Shown here: in pieces, positions 11,371 through 21,551 of the stretch | Numbering within the stretch: the stretch's first letter is position 1 | Layout of the letters: the number at the start of each line of letters is the position of its first letter | Origin: Thozetella sp. PMI_491 | Lineage: Eukaryota; Ascomycota; Sordariomycetes; Chaetosphaeriales; Chaetosphaeriaceae | Direction: 5' to 3' | Assembly (NCBI GenBank): GCA_021432635.1 | Contig: MU270023.1 | Span: forward strand, 1,208,106 to 1,272,105 | Length of the DNA stretch: 64,000 nucleotides | Made by a program: the position numbers and the translations under genes | Notes under the pieces: generated by a model | Databases searched by the model: none | What the model saw: only the letters and a program-made list of their open reading frames with translations | Told to the model about the DNA's origin: nothing

Positions 11371-11392
11371 CCCTAACCCTAACCCTAACCCT
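11371..11392 (+). repeat. Telomere-type CCCTAA tract inside Copia leader
   Basis: Three CCCTAA units plus CCCT. A looser tract (ACCCTATCCCTAACCCTTA) lies about 80 bp upstream. The second Copia copy has the same tract at the same internal position (41469-41487), so it belongs to the element and is not a chance telomere insertion. Confidence 0.9.
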
Positions 11393-11539
11393 GGACTGGT
11401 TCCTATGGGTCTTCCACTCTATACGGCTTTTAAATCCTCTAAACTAATGAGGATCGACGATATCTTACCCCTTCTGGTTATAAAGAGCCTCTTTTTCAAC
11501 GATCAAGCTTATCCTTACTCCTATACAACAAACGATACT

Positions 11540-14500
11540 ATATTGTCCCTTAACCTATTGATATCGACCTATATATCGAGGAATTCTTTAATATCTACCT
11601 ATACCCGGATTAAAATCTATTTATTAAGTGGTATATCGAGCTACTATACGAGTATCACAACGGAAGACGACTAATCGGATACTATAACTATGAAATCTAC
11701 GACTATATAGAGACTTATTTTGGCCACCCTCTCCTTTTACAAGCTATATAACGCTTTGGCCAACTTATAGATCTTATACGACCTAAGGAAGAGTATTATT
11801 ATAAGAATGAGCTTTTACTTATTAAACTAAGATTATATTACTATTAAATACGGGTGGTTTTAGACCTAGATCTAGACCTTATAGATTTATATTGCCCTGA
11901 GGATCTAATCCTTTACTAAGCTTTTCTAACCTACTTCTTATACTTATATAAAACCTTTAAAAACTACTATACGTAGTAAAGGCACGGGGTTTTAAACAAT
12001 CTTCCTTATATTTATACTTATAAAATGGGTGAAAAAACTAGCCCTATTATCCCTAAACTAAAGGGTATTATAAACTATATTATATAGAGCCTATATATGA
12101 AAGCCTATTTAACTAAAGAAGGCTTAATCAAGGCTATATCTAGAGAGGATATTACTCCCTCTAAGATAAATAAAGCCTTAGCTGAAATACAGCTATATTT
12201 AGAAGATAGGCCTTTATTATAAATAAAATACTATACTATTGTTTTTACAGTGTGGGAAGGCCTTAAAAATCTATATAACCCTACGGGTTTTACGTTGGAA
12301 TATTTACTTATAAAAGAGTTCTTTGAATCTACACTTGATAAGTATATTTCTTTAGAGGAATATTTAAATAAAGTAAAAGAGCTTATCGACAAGCTATCCT
12401 TTAGAGATATAAACCTACCCGATTAGGTTATAATCTCGTGGATTTTATATAGCTTAGGGGATGAGTATAGCGGCTTAGTAAGCTTTATAACTTAAGATTT
12501 AAGAAAAGACCTTAAAGCTTATACTTTTGATATTATAACCTCTAGTCTTATAGACGAGGCTAAACGTTAAGACTTAAAAGAAGATACCTAAGCTTTGTAT
12601 ACTTAAATAAAGGGTAAATATAAGGGTAAAAAACCGTGGAAAGTAAATAAACGTATTACTTTTTATACGCATTGCAAACTACCCGGTTATACGCACTACA
12701 CCTGTGCGTTTTTACACCCTGAAAAAGCGCCTAAAAACTGGGTTAATAAAAGTGGTTTACCAACTTATAAAGTTAATAAACTATATTATAAAAATCCTAG
12801 GTTTAATAAACTTAATAAAGAAAATAAGCTGTATAAACCTAAAGAAACTAGTAATTATACTAGTAAAAAGGAGGATTTAAATCCTACCTTAAAAATGGCT
12901 AAAGAAGTATATTTTACATCTAATCCAGATGATATGGATATAGATGAAATAGCAACCTTGGAATCTATATATGATTAAAGCGATTAAGAGGATCTTATAG
13001 ATCTAGATATAGCCGAGGTATTTTATACATATATAAAATCTCTTATAAATAATAATATAACTAATAATAATAAACTAGGAAGAGTAATAGTTAAAATAAA
13101 GGCTAAAACCTAAGAGATTAAAAATCTAGAGGTAAAATACTTTACTAGTAAAGACTATAAATATAAAGCTAACTTTATATTTGATTCTACTGCTACTAGG
13201 CATATAATTATAGATCGATTACTATTTTGTAGCTTTAAAGCTATAAATAGTAAAGTCAGCTGGGGAAATGCTAAAAGTATAGATATAAAAGGAATAGGAA
13301 ACGTATATATATAATTTCTAGATATAAATAAAAAGCTATTACTTAAAGATTACTTTTATATGCCTTAACTAGGCGTAAATCTTATAAGTATAGCTAATTT
13401 ACTAGCTGAATATATATATATATATATTAAGTATTACTTTTTTTTACTAAATGGTATTACTAATATTATTATAGGAGAATAAATAAATAAATTATACTAC
13501 TTATTTATAAAGGTATTAAATAAGATAAATAACTAAATATATAATATATAAGTATAAGATCTAGATTTAGATCTAATATATAAAAGAATGGAGTATATAA
13601 ATAAATAAACCTTAAACTATATATTTAATAATACGTTGGGTATAAATAAGATTAATAACCTTAATAATAATATAAATAACTGTAAAGTTTATATAAAGGC
13701 TAAATTTAAAAATAAAATATATAAAAAATCCACTAATAATAAAGATCTAGACTATCTTAAAAAAGTAGCTAGTGATCTATATAGTCCTTTTAAGCAAAGA
13801 ATATATAATAACTATAGATACTTTATAACCTTTTTAGATTGTAAAACATGATATTTAGAGGTTAAGCTTTTAAGGAATAAAAGCGAAGCTTATAAAGCTT
13901 TTAAAGCCTTTAAAAACCAAGTAGAAAATAATAATAATAATAAACGTATAAGGATATATTAAACCGATTAAGGTAGGGAATTTATAAATAAAAGATTTAA
14001 TAAATATTTTATAAATAATGGTATAAAACACTAGCTATTCTTAGCTTATATTAAAGAATTAAACGGCTTTATAGAGCGTATAAATTAAACGCTTTTAAAT
14101 AAAGTAAGAGCTTTATTAATAATAAGTGGTTTACCTAAATATTTATAGGGAAAAGCTTTACTAGCTGCTGTATATATATATAATCACACCCCATATAGTG
14201 CTTTAAGATATAAGACCCTTTATAAATTAAAGAACGGGACTTAACCTGATATAAGTAATATAAAGATATGGGGATCTTTAATATATTATAAGATAAAAGG
14301 ACTTAATATATTTAAGTTAGCTGATAAGGCTTATAAAGGGGTATTAGTTGGTTATAGAGCTGATAGTTACTAGTATGAAATATATGATTTTATAATTAAA
14401 ACCTTAACTTAGTATAGAGATATATATATTTTAGAAGGCTAGTTTATACCTAGTAATACCTATATAGATTAAGATTTAAATAAAGATCTTAATAAAGATC

Positions 14501-15484
14501 TTAATAATATAGATCCTAATAAGGATCTTAATAATATAGATCTTAATATAAATAAAGAATCTATAGCTAGAAATACTAGATCTAGAAATAAAGCTAGTAA
14601 TAAGGGTAATATAACTAGTGAAAATAGTAAAGAATCTATGCCTCTTATAACTAGATCTAATAATAATATAGACTCTAATATAGAGTTTAACCCTATAAAT
14701 AAACCTTTTATAGAGGTAATTATACCTAAGAAGGATAAAGAGTATTATAAATAATTTTGATTGGTATATTATATAAAGAAAGATATATTTTATATAAAAT
14801 TAAGTAATAAAGAACCCTTTACTTATAAATAAGTTATAAGTGGTCCTGATAGCTTAAACTGGTAAACTGCTATGAAAGTAGAAATAGAGGAACTAATAAA
14901 ATAATATATGTGGGATATAGTAGATTTACTATTAAACTGTATGGCTTTAAGGGGCTGGTGGGTTTATAAAATAAAGAAAGACTATAATAAATTAAAATAT
15001 AAAGCTAGATGGGTTATATAAGGTTTTAACTAAGTATATAGTTTAGATTATATTGATATGTTTAGTATAGTTTATAGATTGGAGACGTATTGTATATTTT
15101 TTATAATAGTAATATATAACGGCTGGGAAATACTTTAGTTTGACGTTAAAAATGTGTTTATATATATATATATAGATATAGATATATATATAACCTTTCC
15201 TACTAGTTTTTATAATAATATAAATATAAAAAATAAATGCTTTAAGCTTAATAAAGCTTTATATAGTCTTAAATAAAGCCTTAGGTTGTAGTATAAGTAT
15301 TTATTAACTATATTAATAAGACTAGGTTTTATAGTTTTTCTGTATGATAATAGTGCCTTTATAAATAAAGCTTTAAAAATTGTGGTTTTATATTATATTA
15401 ATGATTTAATAGTTATAGGCTTAAATAAAGATATAATACTAAATATAATAAATGAAACGTTAAAATATATAAAGCTTTAATATT
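11540..15484 (+). pseudogene. Copia gag-pol polyprotein, part 1 (gag, protease, integrase, RT), RIP-degraded
   Basis: Single frame with many TAG/TAA codons. The gag core is near 12,250-12,560 (GLKNLYNPTGFTLEYLL; VIISWILYSLGDEYSGLV). The zinc knuckle near 12,661-12,710 reads YTHCKLPGYTHYTC, where the expected first Cys and the His have become Tyr, both RIP-type changes. The protease core near 13,170 is FDSTATRHI instead of DSGA. Integrase (about 13,750-14,260) has VASDLYSPF, a TD-GREF segment and NGFIERIN-TLLNKVRALL. RT (about 14,850-15,484) has VISGPDSLNW and YYINDLIVIG, the catalytic YVDD being changed to YIND. RNase H lies beyond the MULE at 18,917-19,790. Several catalytic residues are lost, so it is dead. 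Confidence 0.88.
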
Positions 15485-15574
15485 GGGAATTGCTAGGGAC
15501 GCATGACGAATTGCTACGGACGCATGATCTTACGGACGCATAACGGTTTTACCGCTTCTTATTGGCCCAAATTT
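15485..15574 (+). repeat. MULE left terminal inverted repeat
   Basis: Starts GGGAATTGCTAGGGACGCAT and continues with two more GGACGCAT-type cores, ending near GGCCCAAATTT. The right arm is its reverse complement with about four differences. Confidence 0.92.
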
Positions 15575-15717
15575 TTAATGTTAATACACGTACCACACTT
15601 AAAATTCTACCAAAGTACCCCAAGCTATTTTAGCTGTTTTTCTTTAGTTAAGCTAATGCGAACGCGTCTCGTCGCCTCTTCAAGAAGCTTTAGTTAAACT
15701 ATAGTAACGACAACCCA

Positions 15718-18404
15718 ATGCCTATCCCTGTTCGCCCGATCGAAAGCCGGCGGCGGCAACGCTCTGATACCACAACTCGTTCAGAACAGCCGCCTCCCAA
15801 ACGATAATGTTAAAACCCAACACCTGGCTCCCCTAGTTCGTCAGATATCACCAACACCTTAGGAACCAGTGTTGGTCCCTACTATAGTGTCGGCGATGAT
15901 AGCGCTGTACCAAACCTCTTTTCTACGTTTCTAGAATACTTTACAACTATCCCCCGCCCGCATAATAAAGCGTTTAACAACCCTCTATAGACCACTAGGA
16001 GCGATTCAAAGATCTATCTACTAGATCGATTTACCAAATATCCCCGACAAGCGAAATAAAATCATATTCGCATTCCCGTCCCAGGCCCCAAGTCCGCCGA
16101 AATTACCTATCTCCAAAATCAAGCTGCTTCCCAGTTGCCACCTGTTACAACTCCAGCTACATCGCCCCAGGCCCAGTTTGCCTCCGCCCTAAAGCTTGTC
16201 CAAGAGGTGATCGATACAGATCAGCAACTCACCTTCGACCTTACACAGTCATATAAACAAGTTCGCTGCTAGCAAGAGAGATAGGGATATTCCCCACTTT
16301 AAGATCTAATCTCCCCCCCTCTAGGGGAAGCCCCGCCTCTATATCCAGGCCTGCCAACAGAGCAAGGTAGTCATACATCAGGGTCAGAGTCTGACAAATC
16401 AGTCATACCTCTAATCCCAAACCCACCTATACCAGACAAACCAACTACTTCTGTGGAAGAGCTTTTTAATATAGTCAATACTTTTGGTAAAGCTAATAGA
16501 TTTGCCGTTGGCAGATATAATAGCTATACCCAAGACGGCCAGGTAATACGGTATACTTTTCAGTATGACCGCTATAGAGCGCCCCAGCCTAGTAGGGGGG
16601 AAGGACTCCGGAATCAAAAGCCCCGGAAGTGCAGCTGCAAGTGGAAAGTCATTACTAAGGCCCTCGAGGAAGGCAGGTAGCTTCTTTAAAAACATACCAA
16701 CCCAGAGCACCTCTAATATAATCATACACCCAGTATTAATTCATCTGCCTACCCTACCTATAAAAGGCTTACTAACTCCGTTAAGGAGTTAATCAAGTCA
16801 ATAAGTCAACGGATAGGCATCTAGGCATATAACGTCTGGGTAATTGTCACTAAACAACACCCTGAATTAGTTTTAACCAAGAAAGACATTTATAATGCTA
16901 GGATAAAGAACAACTAGGAGAAGCTTAATAGTTATAGCTCTACTACTACTCTGATCAAGTTATTTAACGATAAAAAGATTCCCTATGTCGTAAAATAGGC
17001 TGATAACAATCCAGACCGTCTGCTGGGACTTATATAGACCTATCCTTCTTATATACAGCTATAGAAGCAGTTTTCTAAGGTGATAAGTTTTAACAACACT
17101 TACAATACTAACTACTATAAGCTTCCCCTGTTCTAGGTGATTGGCCAGACCTGCCTAGGAACTGTCTTTAACACTATGTTTAACGTGATTAATAATAAGA
17201 GGCTTAAAGGGTTTTAATTTCTAGCCGATACTGTCCAAGAACTAGTTGACTAGCACGAGATTTAACTTCCTAATGTGGTAATCACTAACTTTAATACATA
17301 GATAAAGGAGGCTTTTAAAGCCACTTTCCCAGACACACAACAACAGCTATATATCCACTACATTAATTCAAACATTTTTCTCCAGTCAAAAAGGAAGTGG
17401 AAACAACCTTTTACTCTAGACAATAACAATATTAACAGTAGCGACAGGGAAGTCCAGGTCTCGCTTAATTCTAACGATAGAGACGTAATCCAAGATACTA
17501 AAAAGCCAGACAAAACCCCTCCAGGGCCAATTACTTATAATTATAAGGAGGTACTAGCACTTTAAAAGTTTGTTATGTTTGCTAAGACCAAGGAGGAGCA
17601 CAAAGAGGCCTAGGCCAATATCTACAAGGAATTTAATAACTAGAGAGTTATTCTTATATATCTTTATCAGATATATATAAGTGTATAGGCCTAGTAGGCC
17701 TAGTGTTATATTTAAAGGTACTAAAACTTTAGTATCTAGGTCACATCTAGGACAGAGGCAAGCAATAACAATATTAAAAGCTACCTCTTAAACAGTATAA
17801 GCTACTTATATCGACTGGTTAAGGCTATCAAAGAAATGCTCAGTGATCAGGAGAAGGATTTTGTCTATACTTGTACACAGGACAAGGTGCTTTCTTCTTA
17901 TAAGTATTTAAGACCTGGGTTAGAATACCTAGGTAAATTACAGATAGTAGTATCTGAGAAGGGTCTCCAACTTATTATTACGCTGTGTCATAAGGCAAAG
18001 ACAGTAATCCCATTGGTTAAAAACCCTAAGCTATAACTAATCAGCTCTTATAACGATAATTACTTTGTTTTTATCTAGCTAGGCATACCTTGCCACTATA
18101 AGATCTATAAGGTCTTAAAGACTAGGAGTGTCTTTACTAAGTAGGACATCTATCCACAGTGGCATATCTACAAGCCAACCTCCAAAGATCCTTATCAGCA
18201 GATTCACAACTTAAAGATTGCTATATTACTATATAGCAGGCCAAGCAATAGTATATAGCCTCTGCTAGTCTAACTGTATATAGGTAACCAGAGCCAGTTG
18301 TTAACCTAGAACAGCAGCCGGCTAGCTGGCCGTTATAGCCGACCTCCAAGAAGCTGGAATAAGGCTATGCTTGCCTGATTAGAGCTTGAAAAAGCTTAGG
18401 GTAG
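15718..18404 (+). pseudogene. MULE transposase, RIP-degraded
   Basis: One frame from ATG 15718 to about 18,404, interrupted by TAG/TAA but with no frameshift. The DNA-binding (FAR1/WRKY-GCM1-like) part is near 16,450-16,700: FGKANRFAVGRYNSYTQDG and RKCSCKWKVITKALEEG. The MULE core is near 17,030-17,360: FSKVISFNNTYNTNYYKLPL, GQTCLGTVFN, VVITNFNT and IHYINSN. The catalytic Asp expected in DNTY and in TDFD have both become Asn (GAC to AAC), a direct product of G-to-A mutation. A SWIM-like GIPCHYKIY is near 18,085. The best-preserved stretch is 17836-18033 (LSDQEKDFVYTCTQDK). The element was once autonomous; it is now dead. Confidence 0.88.
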
Positions 18405-18818
18405 CTAGTTATTAGAAGGGGGAGAAGCATTATAGCGTTAGAGTAGTTAGCAGGCGCCAGCTACCCTAGGTGCTAGGGCAACAACTAGGGTGCGTGTAAG
18501 TGGTCGGAGGACTTAGCCAAGCGTTTGGAGGCTAAGAAGCCAGTGGGAGCAGATGAGTAGTGATGACGAGGGACCTCGGTATCAGCTGCGGTCATCGCAG
18601 CTATATAGATAATAGCTAGTAATATATTAGGCATCTCTAGCACTTTATATAACGGTCGTTACACTTTACAGGCTTGATATACTCACTTTCTGTAACGGCC
18701 GTTATAAAATCTTAACAAGATGCTCAGCTACCTATCTAAGGATCGCTGGTGTAAGAGAGGGCTATTGTTAGTGAGTTTTACTCACTGCCTTTGTGGGGCA
18801 AGTAGTTGTAGGCACTGA

Positions 18819-18908
18819 AAATTTAGGCCAATAAGAAGCGGTAAAACCGTTATACGTCCGTAAGATCATGCGTCCATAGCAATTCGTCATGCGTCCCTAG
18901 CAATTCCC
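18819..18908 (-). repeat. MULE right terminal inverted repeat
   Basis: Reverse complement of the left arm, ending ATGCGTCCCTAGCAATTCCC. Differences from the left arm are transitions, for example GGACGTAT for GGACGCAT and CTATGG for CTACGG on the complementary strand. Confidence 0.92.
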
Positions 18909-18916
18909 TTAATATT

Positions 18917-19790
18917 TAGGCGAAGTTAATACTTTTTTAGGTATAGATATAATGGTTGATAAAGTAAATAAAACCCTTATAATATATTAAAAAGAATATA
19001 TATATACTTTAATAAATAAATATGGTATAGATATAAATCTAGTATCTATACTAGCTGAATCTAGTATAAAACTATAAAGAAGTGATATAAAAGCTTTAAA
19101 AGAGGATATATTACTATACTAATAAATAGTTGGATCCTTATTATATTTAGCTTTAAAAATAAGACTAGATATAGTCTTTACTGTTTAAAACTGTGTTAAA
19201 TATGTATTAAATCCTAATAAAAGCTATTTTAAGGCTATATATTATATAATTAGATATCTAAAAAAGAATCTTGATTTAGGTATAAAATATATAGCTATAA
19301 ATCTTATATTAAAAGGCTATTGTGATAGTGACTGGGCTAGTTGTATAGATACTAAATGGTTGACTATTGGATATATATTTATACTAGGTAATAATATAAT
19401 AAGCTGGAATATTAGTTTATAAAAGACTGTAGCTTTATCTATGTGTGAGGCTGAATATATGGCTTTAATAGAGGCCTTAAAAGAGGCTATATATCTATCC
19501 TATACTATAAAGGCTATAGAGTAATATTTAAAGGTGGGTATACTGGTAAATATACTGGTTATATATGAAGATAATGATGTAGCTCTTAAGCTAGCTAATA
19601 ACCTAGAGTTTTATAAAAGATTTAAATATATTGATATATGATATTATTTTATAAGAAATCTAGTAATAGATAATAAAATAAAGCTCTTATATATATTTAT
19701 AAAAGAGTAACTAGTTGATCTACTTACTAAGGCTTTACCCTATACTATATTAAGTCCTTGGTTAAATAAAATATAATTAGTTTAAATAAG
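18917..19790 (+). pseudogene. Copia polyprotein, part 2 (end of RT, RNase H)
   Basis: Continues the gag-pol frame after the MULE. It includes NTFLGIDIMVDKVNK, GYCDSDWASCIDTKW, NNIISWNISL-KTVALSMCEAEYMAL and KLANNLEFYKRFKYIDI, which are the RNase H landmarks of Copia elements. Stops are of RIP type. Confidence 0.88.
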
Positions 19791-19846
19791 TAGTCTTTAT
19801 ATAATATATAAGTTAATCTATTTATGATTTTAACCGTATATAGATT

Positions 19847-19855
19847 AAGGGGGAG
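19847..19855 (+). promoter_or_regulatory. Polypurine tract of Copia copy 1
   Basis: AAGGGGGAG immediately before the 3' LTR. It is the plus-strand DNA primer site typical of LTR elements, and the same tract precedes the LTR of copy 2. Confidence 0.8.
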
Positions 19856-20415
19856 TGTTAATATGTGACTCACTATTAAATATAGATCCTAAAATATATA
19901 TTATAAAACGCATGGGCTATATATCTCTAGGGTAGGCAAGAAAGCCCTATACTTATAAAAGATCTATGTAAGTAAAAATAACTATATGCCTCAAAGTATC
20001 TACGATTCCACACAATGGCTACCTCTTATATAAAACAGTTATACCATATAAAAACGCTAAAAATAGACTAAAATATATGCTAAGCCCTTTTAATATATAT
20101 CTATTAGTAAGGGTATAAAATGCGTAAGAAGATGAAGCGTTTTAAATATAAGCGAGTGTTTTATATGCTGGTCTTTATGAGTATACTAATATGGTAAAAG
20201 ATGGGCCATTTTAATATGGTAATTAGTGGGGCTATATAGTCTATATATACGTAGCTTTGCTCCCTGATTTAAATCTTGGATCTTTATCTTTTTACATACA
20301 TACACTTAAATATACTTATATTTCTAGCCTAAAAGATCTGCTGGCTGGACCTACTTTTTATGTGTATTCTACTGCTTACGTCATTAAAATTGATTATTTA
20401 TCATACTTTTTAACA
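19856..20415 (+). repeat. 3' LTR of Copia copy 1
   Basis: 560 bp, TGTTAATATGTGACTCAC to TTTTTAACA. It aligns end to end with the 5' LTR apart from transitions and small indels. Confidence 0.92.
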
Positions 20416-21551
20416 ATATAAAACACCCTTTTAGAATAGTTAGCTTAGATCTCCTTGAACACCTTATCTAAGATAATCTACTTTAGCTATTAAATATCTT
20501 AAACTACTTAGCTTATTATATCTATAATAATTATCGCAATAATATACTTATCTTACTTTATACTTTAATAATTATTAAAGCTATCTATTAGATATTCTTA
20601 GATATAACCTTAGAGCTAAGTATAATATCTACTCTTTTATATAAAATAAAGTAGGCTTAATCAGCTATAATAAAAGAGAAAGATAAGGTATAATTTATCT
20701 TTACCTTATTATTCTTAACCTATAGTTAAACGTTTTTATATATAGCTTGTTTTAAGTTAGAGTCTTTTAACCTACCCCCTTCTAGCCTAAAGGAAGTTAT
20801 AGTTATAGCTGTTATAAACTTGATTTATATTTCCGTTGCTCTACTTTATAATCTATATAAAAGACCTTTAAAGTATAAAATTAGGTATATTAGGGGAAGT
20901 ATTAAAAGGTCTAGGATTACTATATTAGTTTAAGTCTAAAATTACAAGGTTTATAAGAATAGTCTTAGCTAGAAAGTAGTTAACTATAGCCTATTTAATA
21001 AGAAACTAGTTAACTTATTTTATATAGTTACCTTACATCTAAGTTTTATAGATTATATTATGCTTATTAATATTAGTACTTACGGACTGTAAAACATTAA
21101 GATTTATTTCCTTAAATCGTTTATTTTGCTTTATAATAAAGGCGAATAGATTGCCAACCTTGATTTACCACTCAAACTCTAAAATCTAAATCTGATTTAT
21201 CTATATAATAAAGATAACCCTAAGTATAAGGGTTATATAGTTAAATATCCCTACTAGGGTTTATTATTTACTATGATTAACGATTAGAAAGAGCTTCTCG
21301 ACCTGCCCAAGGGAGTCAGTATTATTCGGTCTATAGGTAACTAGGCTAGAAGGCTGGCAGTAGCTTATATAAGTCTTTAATTAGGGCATTAAACTATAGT
21401 GCTACGCGATAAGTTCTGCTGGAGTTGTATTTTACACCTTTGGCTCAACTCTCAGAGAGGTAGCAGGCTCTACTATAGCACTATTGGTTTGAAACATCTG
21501 CCACCGAAAGATCTTCTTTCACACATGGTTGGGTTGATTATTATAGGCTGA
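20416..21551 (+). pseudogene. Decayed conserved fungal gene, 3' portion
   Basis: One frame runs from the LTR end to a TGA at 21,549-21,551 with many TAA/TAG codons. Islands include LDLLEHLI-DNLL-LLNILN, SFNLPPSSLKEVIVIAVIN, NYSLFNKKLVNLFY, TLHLSFIDYIMLIN and IYFLKSFILLYNKGE, then DLPKGVSIIRSIGN-ARRL and LGHQTIVLRDKFCWSC. The frame is in register with the 5' portion if the Copia element is removed exactly (10,695 joined to 20,416). I believe both pieces belong to one former gene of an uncharacterised Pezizomycotina family, recalled from memory and not checked. Alternatively they are two adjacent genes. Confidence 0.6.

Larger units (their letters stand above)
15485..18908 (+). mobile_element. 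MULE (Mutator-like) DNA transposon nested in Copia
   Basis: 3,424 bp with about 90-bp terminal inverted repeats (15485-15574 and 18819-18908), differing at only a few transitions. It is flanked by the direct repeat TTAATATT at 15477-15484 and 18909-18916. The second Copia copy has the uninterrupted site (TTTAATATCTAGGCG near 45,568), proving insertion. Each terminal repeat carries three copies of a GGACGCAT-core motif, possibly transposase-binding sites. Inside is a RIP-degraded MULE transposase. MULEs usually make 9-bp duplications; 8 bp are exact here and mutation could have hidden a ninth. Confidence 0.9.
10696..20415 (+). mobile_element. Copia LTR retrotransposon, full length, with nested MULE
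   Basis: Two LTRs (10696-11252 and 19856-20415, both TGTTAA...TTAACA) bound an internal region in gag-protease-integrase-RT-RNase H order, which is the Ty1/Copia order. The single polyprotein frame keeps register from gag to RNase H. The nested MULE plus its 8-bp duplication (3,432 bp) is a multiple of three, so register is preserved even across it. The whole element is RIP-degraded and cannot encode an active protein. Direct flanks are CTAGT (5') and ATATA (3'), so no target-site duplication is visible. It inserted into the conserved gene described on either side. Confidence 0.93.

Noticed and set aside
11363-11674. 103-codon frame starting at the telomere-type tract
   Set aside because: It runs in a different register from gag-pol; the gag-like reading is in the neighbouring frame, so this is a chance open stretch.
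15485-18908. hAT assignment for the nested element on the basis of an 8-bp duplication
   Set aside because: The long inverted ends and the transposase motifs (DNTY- and TDFD-like, SWIM-like) are MULE, not hAT.
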